A stretch of 64,000 nucleotides of DNA, taken from SB25 sp029560875. GTDB taxonomy: Bacteria > Bacteroidota > Bacteroidia > Bacteroidales > Tenuifilaceae. A program made the position numbers and the translations under genes. The notes beneath the pieces were generated by a model, which was not told the DNA's origin, did no database searches, and saw only the letters and a list, made by a program, of their open reading frames with translations. Location of the stretch: assembly GCA_035388225.1 (NCBI GenBank), contig DAOOPM010000008.1, positions 1-64,000 of the forward strand. The letters run 5' to 3'. Positions 16,604 through 25,266 of this stretch are shown piece after piece (position 1 is the first letter of the stretch; each line of letters opens with the position of its first letter).

Positions 16604-17953
16604 TTAGTTTTTATAACGCATCCATTTCCACATTTCGGCCCAGGTGTACTTTTTGCCGTACATCAAAATACCTACACGGTAAATCTTTGCTGCAAAAATT
16701 GTAACAATTATAAAGGTGATAACTAGGAGTGATGCAGATAGAGCTAGTTGCCAGCCAGGTACTCCAAAGGGCAAGCGGGTAAGCATAACCACTGGCGATG
16801 TGAATGGAATCATTGAGAACCAGAAAACCAAAGGACTGTCGGGCGATTTTATTCCGCTAATCATAACAAATAGAGCAAGTATAAGCGGAAGCGTTATTGG
16901 CAAAACTAGTTGCTGTGTGTCGGTAATGTTCTCTACAGCCGAACCAACCGCGGCGTATAGCGCAGCATACAACAAAAATCCAACTAGGAAGTAGAAAATA
17001 AAACCTCCAATTATCAGTACGAAATTTTGATTTTTAAGTGCAGTTATAAAACTTTCACCCTCGCTAGGTTCAATATCGGTAGGGATTGTCGCTGTATCAA
17101 TGCCTTGCTGTCCCATCATATCCTGGGCAGTCTTTACTTGCTCAATGTTGGCTTTTTGCCCTTTCTCGGTAATAAAACTTAGTCCAACGGTTGCTAGTCC
17201 AAATGTTAGAACCACCCAAATAAAGATTTGTAGTAGGCTAACCGATGCCAAACCGAAAATTTTACCCAACATCAGGTTTATAGGTTTGATTGACGAAATA
17301 ATCACCTCGATAACACGGTTGTTTTTTTCCTCAATAACACCCTGCATAATCTGGTTACCCATCAGCAGAACCATCATGTACATAAGGAAGCTAAGGATGT
17401 ATGCAATTCCCATGGTAATTAGGGTGCTACTTTCCTTTTCCTCGCCATCCTTAGTCACCTTAATCGAGCGGAGATTAACCTCGGTTTTTACATCATCCAG
17501 AATTTTATCAAGATTCTCGATATTGTAGGACTTTAACTTGCGGGTTTCTATCTCCTTCTCAAGTGAATTCTCAATATGCGATATTACATCGATTGAAGGT
17601 TGCTTTGTGGAATAGATTGTGAGCCTTGGTGTGATTTTTTCCGATGTGCTATCAATTGCAAGTAGGGCGTAATATCCCGATTCTTCCAAGGAGTTTTTTA
17701 ATTTATCGACAGGAGTATCGGTGATATAACTGAACTTTAAATACTCAGTTTGAGGAACTGCATCGGCAAAATTTCCAGTGTTATCAATAATTGCAATGCT
17801 TTTAACATCGGTATCTTCCATTGTTGCTAGGTACGATGGAAGTACCATCATTGCAGCAAAGAAAAATGGAGTAAGCAGAGTTAGTATGATGAATGATTTT
17901 TTTCTAACCCTTGTCATAAACTCGCGTTGGAGTATAAGATATATCTGCTTCAT
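16604..17953 (-). CDS. ABC transporter permease, NatB/ABC-2 type
   Basis: 449 residues. One membrane helix near the N-terminus (~22-42, SFIILTLLTPFFFAAMMVL) is followed by a large extracytoplasmic domain (~45-180) and then about five helices in the C-terminal half, the layout of NatB/YhaP-like ABC-2 exporters. The motif GIAYILSFLMYMMVLLMGNQIMQGVIEEKNNRVIEVIISS, in which the EEK-NRxxE stretch is diagnostic, is present. Partner of the ATPase gene 26 bp upstream. Substrate unknown: Na+, a drug or a peptide are possible. Confidence 0.92.
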   Translation of the reverse strand: MKQIYLILQREFMTRVRKKSFIILTLLTPFFFAAMMVLPSYLATMEDTDVKSIAIIDNTGNFADAVPQTEYLKFSYITDTPVDKLKNSLEESGYYALLAIDSTSEKITPRLTIYSTKQPSIDVISHIENSLEKEIETRKLKSYNIENLDKILDDVKTEVNLRSIKVTKDGEEKESSTLITMGIAYILSFLMYMMVLLMGNQIMQGVIEEKNNRVIEVIISSIKPINLMLGKIFGLASVSLLQIFIWVVLTFGLATVGLSFITEKGQKANIEQVKTAQDMMGQQGIDTATIPTDIEPSEGESFITALKNQNFVLIIGGFIFYFLVGFLLYAALYAAVGSAVENITDTQQLVLPITLPLILALFVMISGIKSPDSPLVFWFSMIPFTSPVVMLTRLPFGVPGWQLALSASLLVITFIIVTIFAAKIYRVGILMYGKKYTWAEMWKWMRYKN

Positions 17954-17979
17954 TACTCTTATTTTTTTAGATTGATGAA

Positions 17980-18921
17980 TTAGTTATTTGATAAACCGTG
18001 AGTTTTGTTGTACTCGCTTACCACTTTTATAAAGATATCGTGCATGCTTGGTACAACTGGGTTGAACGATACAACTTCGGTATGAGGGAGGATGCTTTGG
18101 AGTAACTTGTTGCTTTCAGCTGGGTTTGAAACTTTAACCTGTAGTTTAGGTACAGCGTTTTCGATGTTATTGTTTATAATCTCGAACATTCCCCCAAGGT
18201 TACTTGCAATAGCATCGTAATTGCCGCGGTAGCCAACCTCAAAAATGTTGCTACCGTAGTTCATCCTCACATTATCAATTTGTCCGCTAAGAATATTTTT
18301 TGACTTGTTGATAAGGGTGATATGGTCGCACAAATCCTCGACGGTTGACATGTTGTGGGTTGAGAAGATAATGGTAGTTCCCTTCTTCTTCAGTTCAAGA
18401 ATTTCGTCCTTTACAAGTTGAGTATTTATTGGGTCGAAACCGCTGAATGGCTCATCAAATATAAGCAGTTCGGGCTCGTGAATAACAGTAACCATAAACT
18501 GTACCTTTTGAGCCATACCTTTCGATAGTTCCTCAATTTTCTTATCCCACCAACTTTGAATCTCAAATTTCTCGAACCAATACTTGAGGCGTTTCATTGC
18601 ATCGTTTCTGCTCAAACCTTTGAGTTGAGATAGGAAAAGGGCTTGTTCGCCAACCTTCATTTTTTTATATAATCCGCGTTCCTCGGGCAGATATCCTATT
18701 TTGTAGATATCGTTGGCTTCAAGTTTTCGGCCATTAAAAAGCACCTCGCCTTTATCGGGGCCAGTAATTTGGTTGATAATTCTAATAAGGGTTGTTTTTC
18801 CTGCACCATTTGGTCCTAACAGTCCATAAATGGTGCCTTTAGGAACCATAATGCTAACATCGTCGAGCGCAAGGTGGCCCGAATAGCGTTTTTCAATACC
18901 GTGTGCTTCTAGTAGGTTCAT
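17980..18921 (-). CDS. ABC transporter ATP-binding protein, NatA-like
   Basis: 313-residue ATPase with Walker A GPNGAGKT (~38), Q-loop, signature LSKGMAQKVQ (~140; a diverged LSGGQ), Walker B LLIFDEPFSGFDP and H-loop IFSTHNMSTVEDL. The ~90-residue C-terminal extension is typical of the DrrA/NatA/YhaQ exporters. It is the first gene of a minus-strand unit with the permease, and its promoter is at 19030-19058. Confidence 0.94.
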   Translation of the reverse strand: MNLLEAHGIEKRYSGHLALDDVSIMVPKGTIYGLLGPNGAGKTTLIRIINQITGPDKGEVLFNGRKLEANDIYKIGYLPEERGLYKKMKVGEQALFLSQLKGLSRNDAMKRLKYWFEKFEIQSWWDKKIEELSKGMAQKVQFMVTVIHEPELLIFDEPFSGFDPINTQLVKDEILELKKKGTTIIFSTHNMSTVEDLCDHITLINKSKNILSGQIDNVRMNYGSNIFEVGYRGNYDAIASNLGGMFEIINNNIENAVPKLQVKVSNPAESNKLLQSILPHTEVVSFNPVVPSMHDIFIKVVSEYNKTHGLSNN

Positions 18922-19029
18922 AGTTGGGAAAATTTAATGTATTATTTGTTAATTCTAAGAGTTAGACTAATAAGTTTTGATTTGTTACATTTTTCGAAAA
19001 TCTTTTATCTTTTTTATTTAAGACGCAAA

Positions 19030-19058
19030 CAAAGGTAAAAGTTTAATTAAATCTCAAA
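19030..19058 (-). promoter_or_regulatory. Promoter of ABC exporter operon
   Basis: Minus strand: TTTG (19058-19055), 17-bp spacer, TACCTTTG (19037-19030). This matches the phylum consensus. The predicted leader is about 100 nt. Confidence 0.7.
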
Positions 19059-19071
19059 ATCGTTAAACTGT

Positions 19072-19123
19072 TAAAAAAAGTTTGAGCGGTACACGAATTC
19101 GAATAATTCATTGTAACCGCTCA
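19072..19123 (-). terminator. Terminator of grpE-dnaJ
   Basis: Minus strand: TGAGCGGTTACA (19123-19112) pairs with TGTACCGCTCA (19093-19083) with one bulged base, followed after AAC by T7. It lies 30 bp downstream of the dnaJ stop. Confidence 0.85.
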
Positions 19124-19152
19124 TTTTGTGTGATTTATGAAAAAGACTTCAA

Positions 19153-20310
19153 CTACTCAAAATATCCTCGCATTCGTTCAAAAAACGATGTTTGTTCCTT
19201 TGGATCGGGAGCAAAACTTGGCGACTTCGATATCTTTTCGATAATTGCTTTTTCGTCTTTGCTTAGGCTCTTTGGTATATAAACGTTTATTGCAACAAGC
19301 AAATCGCCACGGTTGTAGCTGTTAACCTCGGGCAACCCCTTTCCTCTTAGCCTCAAAATTTTGCCAGGTTGGGTTCCGGGTTCTATCTTGATTTTTACTT
19401 TTCCATCAATTGTGGGAATCTCAATGGGAGCACCAAGAATAGCATCGGGGATGCTAACGCTTAGGTTGTATATGAGGTCGTTACCATCGCGAATTAACTC
19501 AGAATGTTTCTCCTCTTCAATTATTACTAGTAAATCGCCCGGAACACCACCTCTGCGGGCTGCATTTCCTTTGCCCGATACACTCAGTTGCATACCTTCG
19601 GCAACCCCCGCAGGAATGTTTATGGTAATTACCTCGCTGTCGCGAACAACACCCTCGCCGCTGCAGGCTTTACATTTGTTGATTATGGTTTTGCCTTCGC
19701 CTCCGCAGGTTGGGCATGTTGTGGCCTGTTGCATTTGGCCAAAAATGCTGTTTACAACTTGAGTAACACGCCCTGAGCCACGGCAGGTTGAACAGGTTGT
19801 ATATCCCGATGAACTTTCGGCTCCCGTGCCACTGCAAGAGTTGCAGCTAACGTATTTATTTACCTTGATTTTTTTCTCAACGCCATTTGCAATCTCGGAG
19901 TAGTTTAGTTTAACCTTTACGCGTAAATCGGTACCACGAGCAACTCGACGTCCGCCTCTTCCTCCGCCACCGCCAAACCCGCCGAATCCTCCAAAACTGC
20001 CAAAATGACCGCCAAAGATATCGCCAAATTGCGAGAAAATATCATCGATATTCCAATCGTGGGAGTAACCACCTCCTGAACTACCCATTCCAGCATGTCC
20101 GAATTGGTCGTATCGGGCGCGTTTATTGTCATCGCTTAAAACCTCGTATGCCTCGGCGGCTTCCTTAAACTTATCCTCTGCCTCTTTGTCGCCGGGGTTT
20201 TTATCGGGGTGGTACTGAATGGCTTTTTGCCTGTAGGCTTTTTTTATTTCCTCCTTGCTGGCATTTTTGCTAACACCCAGTATCTCGTAAAAATCTCTTT
20301 TTGTTGTCAT
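19153..20310 (-). CDS. dnaJ: Molecular chaperone DnaJ
   Basis: Hsp40 co-chaperone that delivers substrates to DnaK and stimulates its ATPase. 385 residues, type I layout: J-domain (~4-70) with HPD in YHPDKNPGDK, Gly/Phe-rich linker (~75-125, GGHFGSFGGFGGFGGGGG), four zinc-finger repeats CNSCSGTG, CSTCRGSG, CPTCGGEG and CKACSGEG (~155-225), then C-terminal substrate-binding domains. It follows grpE by 13 bp; dnaK is not in the window. Confidence 0.98.
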   Translation of the reverse strand: MTTKRDFYEILGVSKNASKEEIKKAYRQKAIQYHPDKNPGDKEAEDKFKEAAEAYEVLSDDNKRARYDQFGHAGMGSSGGGYSHDWNIDDIFSQFGDIFGGHFGSFGGFGGFGGGGGRGGRRVARGTDLRVKVKLNYSEIANGVEKKIKVNKYVSCNSCSGTGAESSSGYTTCSTCRGSGRVTQVVNSIFGQMQQATTCPTCGGEGKTIINKCKACSGEGVVRDSEVITINIPAGVAEGMQLSVSGKGNAARRGGVPGDLLVIIEEEKHSELIRDGNDLIYNLSVSIPDAILGAPIEIPTIDGKVKIKIEPGTQPGKILRLRGKGLPEVNSYNRGDLLVAINVYIPKSLSKDEKAIIEKISKSPSFAPDPKEQTSFFERMRGYFE

Positions 20311-20323
20311 GATAATTGTTCGC

Positions 20324-20914
20324 TTATTCGCCCACTACTACCTTTGAGAAACGCATTACTTTATCGTTAAGCATATATCCTTTTTGAACTACGTCTACAA
20401 TCTTCCCCTTTTGTGCGTCGTCTTGAACAGGGAACTTTGTGATAGCTTCATGCAAATCGGTATTCAATTCCTGTCCAACAGCATCAATTTCCTTAACGCC
20501 TTTCGATTTTAGGAACTCGTTGAATTTGTTCACAATTAACGATAGTCCATCCTTAACTGCGTTAATATCGGTGGCCGTTTCTATTACTTTTAGGGCTCTG
20601 TCTAAATCATCAACAACAGGAAGTAAATCTTTTAAAACTTCCTCCGAACCATATTTTAAGATGTCGGACTTTTCGCGGAGTGTTCTTTTTCGGTAGTTGT
20701 CGAACTCGGCCGAAAGACGAAGGTATTTGTCCCTCATATCCTCAAACTGACCTGCAAAATCAACAGTTTCTTCTTTTTTGTCGGCCTCAGGTTGAGAGGT
20801 TTGCTCATTCTCAACAGCGATATTCTCTTCCGCCTGTGCGGTTTGAGTATCATTTCCTTCGGTAGTTTTTTTCTCCTCTGCCATCTCTTCGTTATGCTTA
20901 TGTTTCTTGCTCAT
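20324..20914 (-). CDS. grpE: Nucleotide exchange factor GrpE
   Basis: Exchanges ADP for ATP on DnaK. 196 residues: an acidic, low-complexity N-terminus (~1-45), a long helix with RDKYLRLSAEFDNYRKRTLREK, and a C-terminal beta domain ending VVQKGYMLNDKVMRFSKVVVGE, which is the family signature. It forms an operon with dnaJ. A -7-like TACCTTTG is at 21021-21014 on the minus strand. Confidence 0.97.
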   Translation of the reverse strand: MSKKHKHNEEMAEEKKTTEGNDTQTAQAEENIAVENEQTSQPEADKKEETVDFAGQFEDMRDKYLRLSAEFDNYRKRTLREKSDILKYGSEEVLKDLLPVVDDLDRALKVIETATDINAVKDGLSLIVNKFNEFLKSKGVKEIDAVGQELNTDLHEAITKFPVQDDAQKGKIVDVVQKGYMLNDKVMRFSKVVVGE

Positions 20915-21013
20915 AGCGCAATATGTAGTTTTTTATTTGATTATCAAGGTTCTTTTTTTGCAAACAGATTTAATCAAAAGTTGTTCCAATTAGCTGTTTG
21001 CGTCAAAATGGCA

Positions 21014-21021
21014 CAAAGGTA
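21014..21021 (-). promoter_or_regulatory. -7 element of grpE-dnaJ promoter
   Basis: TACCTTTG on the minus strand, ~95 nt before grpE. The -33 box is imperfect (TTTC rather than TTTG near 21037-21034). No CIRCE-like TTAGCACTC repeat was seen. Confidence 0.45.
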
Positions 21022-21070
21022 GGAAAAGGAATGGAAATAGAAGGTAGAATAAGAAAGTTAGTTCGGAATA

Positions 21071-21109
21071 GTCAACCCCTCAAGGGTTTTAAACCCTTGA
21101 GGGGTTGAC
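21071..21109. repeat. Perfect 19-bp intergenic palindrome with GGGTTTTAAACCC core
   Basis: GTCAACCCCTCAAGGGTTT (21071-21089) and its exact complement (21091-21109) flank a single central T. It lies between the grpE promoter and the M28 peptidase terminator. It could be a backup terminator or a member of the hairpin family described in the findings. Confidence 0.85.
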
Positions 21110-21112
21110 GAA

Positions 21113-21140
21113 AATAGCGTATCTGTTCTGATACGCTATT
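21113..21140 (-). terminator. Terminator of M28 peptidase gene
   Basis: AATAGCGTATC/GATACGCTATT form a perfect 11-bp stem with a 6-nt loop; on the minus strand it ends in TTTT. It lies 25 bp after the peptidase stop. Confidence 0.8.
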
Positions 21141-21164
21141 CATCTTTATTCTAACTCTTAAAAA

Positions 21165-22763
21165 CTATTTTTTCTTTCCCTTTTTGCCATCATCCTTTGG
21201 TTTTTCAGGTTCATCGGGAGCAAAAAGACCATTGCGCGATAGTAGGTGGTCTAAATTTGCAACACCATAAACTACAATTGCCGTTACAATAGATGTGTGG
21301 TTTGAGTATTCAGCAGGGCATTTATCGTAGGTATCGCGTTCGGTATGCCAAATTTCGCCGTAACTAAAATCGTATCCATTTATATCCTCAGTACCGAATT
21401 GGAATGTAGGTACTCCCTGAACAATAAATGGTGCAGTATCGGTACCACCCGGCGATTTAGGCTTTGGGCGAGGAGTTGCTTTGCGAACTGCGAATGGGAA
21501 ATTTGTATTAATTCCATTTATTGGTTTGCAGATACTTTCAAAATCATTTAGCATTGCTTCTGGAACAGTTATACTAGTTGGAACAGTTGGGCCTCCATCG
21601 CGGTTGAACATCGCAGATATTTTATCCATCTTATCGGTATTGCCCTCAACCCAAGCGGTTGAACCCAAAAGACCAAATTCTTCGCCTGACCATAGACAAA
21701 CAAGAATTGTGCGTTTGGGCTTTCCTCCGGCTTTCATAATAATCCTTGCTGCTTCCATTGCGGGGGCAACTCCAGAAGCATCATCGACTGCGCCTGTTGC
21801 AACATCAAATGCATCGAGATGACCACCCATAATAACATACTCGTTTGGGAATTCGGTACCTTTAATTACTCCAATTACTGTGTGGTAGGGGATAGGCCCT
21901 GGTCGGAAATGGTTGCGTATATCAAACTCCAACTGGAAGTATCTGCGTTCCTTCGCCATTTGCTCAATCATCTTATACTGATGCTCGTCGAGTTTGATAT
22001 CTGGAACTTTGGGCAAATTATCCCAGGTCATTTTGTCGATATTTTTCCTGTCGTAAAGGGCAGTTATAGGAACAGGACTTGATTGTATAATACCAAAAAT
22101 ACCTGCATCAACCATTTGTTTGTAGAACAGACCTGGTTCTTCAATCATGGGAAGAAGTTCCTTTTGCTGGCCATTTCTATTCATCCAGTTCTCGCGACGA
22201 ATTTCATCGTTTTTCTTTTCAATCTCAGCATTTTGGGCGATTATTGAGTCGCGTCGAATATTTCCTTTGTCCGAGTAGTCTATTGGCCAACCGTTGCTTT
22301 TTCCAGAAACAAGAACCCATGCGCCTTTGAGTTTGCCTTTCATCCGTTCGAATTCGCGTTTGGTTTTGGGCTCAATTAGAACGTGTCCGCGCTGAACGCC
22401 TTTTGTGCCAACAGTGTATGAGGGTGTTGCGAAGTGCAGAATTGTTCCATTTTCATCTAATAGTCGTCCGAACCAAGGGCCACGGTTAAAGCCAATTGGC
22501 AAAACGCCTGTTTCGTGAAGAATAACCTCCATTCCCCAATTCTTGAATTGCTGTGCAGCCCAAACAACAGCCGTTTCGTAGTTTGCAGAGCCAATAGGTC
22601 TTCCACCAATTCGGTTGGCTAGCATATCCAAGTGCTGCATTGTTTGATTGTCGGTTTGCCCAATTTCTATGATTTTTTGAACAATGGGGTCGGTTTGGGC
22701 TTTAGCCCCACCTGTAAAGAGTATTAAAAGCGATAGTAAGACGCTAGAGAAAATATGTTTCAT
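21165..22763 (-). CDS. M28 family metallopeptidase, secreted
   Basis: Zinc aminopeptidase-like enzyme exported by Sec: the signal peptide MKHIFSSVLLSLLILFTGGA ends at about AKAQ (residue 23). 532 residues. Residues ~100-310 hold a PA-domain-like insertion. The metal site is visible as GGHLDAFDVATGAVDDASGV (His, then Asp bridging the two metals), the general-base pair in WSGEEFGLLGS, and a later Asp in FNRDGG. The C-terminus is Lys-rich (KDDGKKGKKK) and carries no T9SS sorting domain. Probably periplasmic or surface peptide scavenging. Confidence 0.92.
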   Translation of the reverse strand: MKHIFSSVLLSLLILFTGGAKAQTDPIVQKIIEIGQTDNQTMQHLDMLANRIGGRPIGSANYETAVVWAAQQFKNWGMEVILHETGVLPIGFNRGPWFGRLLDENGTILHFATPSYTVGTKGVQRGHVLIEPKTKREFERMKGKLKGAWVLVSGKSNGWPIDYSDKGNIRRDSIIAQNAEIEKKNDEIRRENWMNRNGQQKELLPMIEEPGLFYKQMVDAGIFGIIQSSPVPITALYDRKNIDKMTWDNLPKVPDIKLDEHQYKMIEQMAKERRYFQLEFDIRNHFRPGPIPYHTVIGVIKGTEFPNEYVIMGGHLDAFDVATGAVDDASGVAPAMEAARIIMKAGGKPKRTILVCLWSGEEFGLLGSTAWVEGNTDKMDKISAMFNRDGGPTVPTSITVPEAMLNDFESICKPINGINTNFPFAVRKATPRPKPKSPGGTDTAPFIVQGVPTFQFGTEDINGYDFSYGEIWHTERDTYDKCPAEYSNHTSIVTAIVVYGVANLDHLLSRNGLFAPDEPEKPKDDGKKGKKK

Positions 22764-22879
22764 AGGTTAACGGGTTTAGATTTTGCTTTTTAGAGTGAAT
22801 TTTTAAGTGAAAGTTTAACTAAAGAGATGAAATTATTCCTCTTGAAATGTAGCAGTTTAAATTTAGTTAGGCTTGGGCT

Positions 22880-23065
22880 TTATTTTTCAATTAATGCTTT
22901 GATTTCTTCATACGATTCTTTAACATTTCGAGGGAATGAGTAATTGACTAGATTTGACTTGATACTTGCTCCATCTTTTGTTGGCTCAATCCAAGCAATG
23001 TGTAAAACGTTTAAAAGAATTTTGGTGCCATTTTTCTCTGTTACCTCAATAAATTTGCATTCCAT
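22880..23065 (-). CDS. Small hypothetical protein (61 aa), FlbD-like layout
   Basis: Starts MECKFIEVTEKNGTKILLNV; predicted beta-rich then a short helix (ESYEEIKALIEK). The order (V)T-x2-NG-x4-LN-x2-HI-x2-IE ... V.ESYEEI resembles the small FlbD-type proteins (about 60-70 aa, LN..I..IE..P), but the GxxY segment is weak and no flagellar genes are present. Upstream of the M28 peptidase on the same strand (116-bp gap). Function unknown. Confidence 0.6.
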   Translation of the reverse strand: MECKFIEVTEKNGTKILLNVLHIAWIEPTKDGASIKSNLVNYSFPRNVKESYEEIKALIEK

Positions 23066-23135
23066 AGTAGTAGAGTTTTGAGTTTTTTAATATTGTGGAA
23101 TTTAGAAATGAAATTTTAATTAAAGGGCATAAAAT

Positions 23136-23170
23136 AAAAAAAATCAACCTTGATTTGGCTGATTTTTTTT
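23136..23170 (-). terminator. Terminator of murA
   Basis: AAAAAAATCAACC and GGCTGATTTTTTT form a stem with one mismatch; the T run is on both strands. It lies 25 bp after the murA stop. Confidence 0.85.
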
Positions 23171-23193
23171 ATTTGTTGACACATATTTTGGTG

Positions 23194-24501
23194 TTATCCT
23201 ATCCTTCTAATATCCGCCCCAATTGCATTTAACCGTGCATCAATATTTTCGTAGCCACGGTCAATTTGCTCGATATTGTGGATTACGCTTTTGCCTTCGG
23301 CGCTTAGGGCTGCAATTAGCAACGCAACACCGGCGCGAATATCGGGCGAAGTCATTATGGTTGGGCGAAGTTTCACCTGGCGGTTGTGACCAATTATAGT
23401 TGCGCGGTGTGGGTCGCAAAGAATAATTTGAGCACCCATATCAATTAGTTTGTCCACAAAGAACAAACGGCTCTCGAACATCTTCTGGTGAATTAGCACC
23501 GAACCTTTAGCCTGAGTAGCAACTACGAGGAATACGCTAAGTAGGTCGGGAGTTAGTCCTGGCCATGGAGCATCGGCAATGGTGAGGATTGAGCCATCGA
23601 TAAAAGTATCAATCTCATAGTGCTCCTGCGATGGTATATGTATATCGTCATTAATAACCTCAAAGTTAATTCCCATTCGGCGGAACGCATCGGGAATAAT
23701 TCCAAGGTTTTGATAGGAAACATTTTTAATGGTAATATCGCTATTGGTCATTGCTGCTAGTCCGATGAACGAGCCAATCTCAATCATATCGGGTAGAATG
23801 GTGTGCTCGCAACCGTTTAAACTGTCAACGCCCTCAATGGTAAGTAGATTTGAGCCTACACCGTTGATTCTCGCGCCCATACTAACAAGCATCTTGCTCA
23901 ATTGCTGTAGGTAAGGCTCGCACGCTGCATTGAAAATGGTGGTTTTACCAGGTGTTAGTACAGCAGCCATTAGGATGTTTGCAGTTCCTGTTACGGAGGC
24001 CTCATCGAGGAGCATATAGGCACCCTTCATATTTTTCCCCTCAATGGTGAAAAAATTATCCTGAGAATCGAAGTTGAATTTAGCCCCTAACTTTTCAAAA
24101 CCAAGGAAGTGAGTATCCAGCCTACGACGACCAATTTTGTCACCACCGGGTTTAGGAGCATACGCTTTACCGTAACGGGCAAGTAACGGTCCAACAACCA
24201 TTATTGAACCGCGAATAGCCGCTGCTTTTACTTTGAAATCCTCAGTTGTAAGGTAATCGATATTAACGTTGTTGGCTTGAAAAACACACTCCGAAGGACT
24301 TTTGCGGTTAACATCTACTCCCATGCCTTGGAGCAACTCAATCAACTTATTTACATCCCTGATATTGGGAATGTTCTTTATGGTTACTGGCTTTGGGGTT
24401 AAAAGTACTGCGCATAGAATTTGTAGTGCCTCGTTTTTTGCTCCTTGTGGGTGAAGTTCGCCTTTAAGGCGCTTGCCCCCATAAACCTCGAATGTAGCCA
24501 T
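23194..24501 (-). CDS. murA: UDP-N-acetylglucosamine 1-carboxyvinyltransferase, Asp-type active site
   Basis: First committed step of peptidoglycan synthesis: transfers enolpyruvate from PEP to UDP-GlcNAc in the cytoplasm. 435 residues, two inverted alpha/beta domains. Conserved: GGKRLKGELHPQGAKNEAL (Lys/Asn substrate loop) and RDVNKLIELLQ. The active-site loop, PGGCxIGxRPxDxH in most bacteria, here reads PGGDKIGRRRLDTH: the catalytic Cys is Asp (D121, codon GAC at 24141-24139). This is the form associated with intrinsic fosfomycin insensitivity. It lies 9 bp after the DUF4290 gene. Confidence 0.97.
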   Translation of the reverse strand: MATFEVYGGKRLKGELHPQGAKNEALQILCAVLLTPKPVTIKNIPNIRDVNKLIELLQGMGVDVNRKSPSECVFQANNVNIDYLTTEDFKVKAAAIRGSIMVVGPLLARYGKAYAPKPGGDKIGRRRLDTHFLGFEKLGAKFNFDSQDNFFTIEGKNMKGAYMLLDEASVTGTANILMAAVLTPGKTTIFNAACEPYLQQLSKMLVSMGARINGVGSNLLTIEGVDSLNGCEHTILPDMIEIGSFIGLAAMTNSDITIKNVSYQNLGIIPDAFRRMGINFEVINDDIHIPSQEHYEIDTFIDGSILTIADAPWPGLTPDLLSVFLVVATQAKGSVLIHQKMFESRLFFVDKLIDMGAQIILCDPHRATIIGHNRQVKLRPTIMTSPDIRAGVALLIAALSAEGKSVIHNIEQIDRGYENIDARLNAIGADIRRIG

Positions 24502-24510
24502 AGTGTTATT

Positions 24511-25107
24511 TTATCGTTTACGGTGTTGTTGATGCTGTTGGTGTTTTGGACGTTTATTTTTGAAATCTCTGTTATCAACCAGTTTTAAGCCTGGAGCTAT
24601 TTCAAGTTTTCCATTGCTAAGCGTTTTCATATCCCTAAAAATGTCCTCATCAATAACAGAATCCTTATTCCAAGCAATGTTGGCTTTTTTCATCTGGTTA
24701 GCAATAAGTTGCTTAAGCGCATCCTTTTCTTGACCTTCTTCCATTTCAATGGCTTTCTCAATCATCAACTCAATTACACGCCCGTAATGTTTATACTTAA
24801 TAGGATTGTTCGGGTAAGGGATTTGTTGAGGTTTTTCCATATACTCCTCAAGCGAAGGTATTGGGTAGGGCGAATCGATATCCAATTTAAAGTCGGACAT
24901 TATGAAAAGGTGATCCCAAAGTTTATGCTTAAAATCGTTGATATCGCGTAAATGAGGGTTAAGGTTTCCCATAATCCCAATTAATGCTTTAGCCAAACGG
25001 TTACGTTCATCCCTATCCTCAATTCCAGCAATGTAATCGACCATTTGCTGGATGTGTCTTCCGTATTCTGGTAAAACAAGTTTCTTGCGCTGTGTATTGT
25101 AATCCAT
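24511..25107 (-). CDS. DUF4290 family protein
   Basis: 198 residues, mostly helical, with a basic His/Gln-rich tail (HQQHQQHRKR). Starts MDYNTQRKKLVLPEYGRHIQ; EYGRHIQQMVDYI and RDERNRLAKALIGIMGNLNPHLRD are characteristic of the Bacteroidota DUF4290 family, which is usually next to murA. No known biochemical function; the pairing suggests a role related to cell-wall synthesis. The basic tail may bind nucleic acid or membrane. First gene of the murA unit. Confidence 0.88.
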   Translation of the reverse strand: MDYNTQRKKLVLPEYGRHIQQMVDYIAGIEDRDERNRLAKALIGIMGNLNPHLRDINDFKHKLWDHLFIMSDFKLDIDSPYPIPSLEEYMEKPQQIPYPNNPIKYKHYGRVIELMIEKAIEMEEGQEKDALKQLIANQMKKANIAWNKDSVIDEDIFRDMKTLSNGKLEIAPGLKLVDNRDFKNKRPKHQQHQQHRKR

Positions 25108-25195
25108 TATTTGTGAATTGTGTGTTAAATGTAGAATAAATGTGCCAAATAAAAAAGAGGGTTTCGAAAAAGGTTAAGTCAGTCCCAATTTTCTG

Positions 25196-25227
25196 CAAAG
25201 CTAAACTTTAAAAGATGATTTTGCAAG
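25196..25227 (-). promoter_or_regulatory. Possible promoter of DUF4290-murA
   Basis: Minus strand: TAGCTTTG (25203-25196) matches TAnnTTTG; 20 bp upstream is CTTG rather than TTTG. It lies ~90 nt before the first gene. Confidence 0.4.
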
Positions 25228-25266
25228 GGTAAATTTTATGTTGATAATAAACCTATAAGCAAAATG

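Noticed and set aside
20915..21070. CIRCE or HrcA site before grpE
   Set aside because: No TTAGCACTC-N9-GAGTGCTAA-like sequence was seen.
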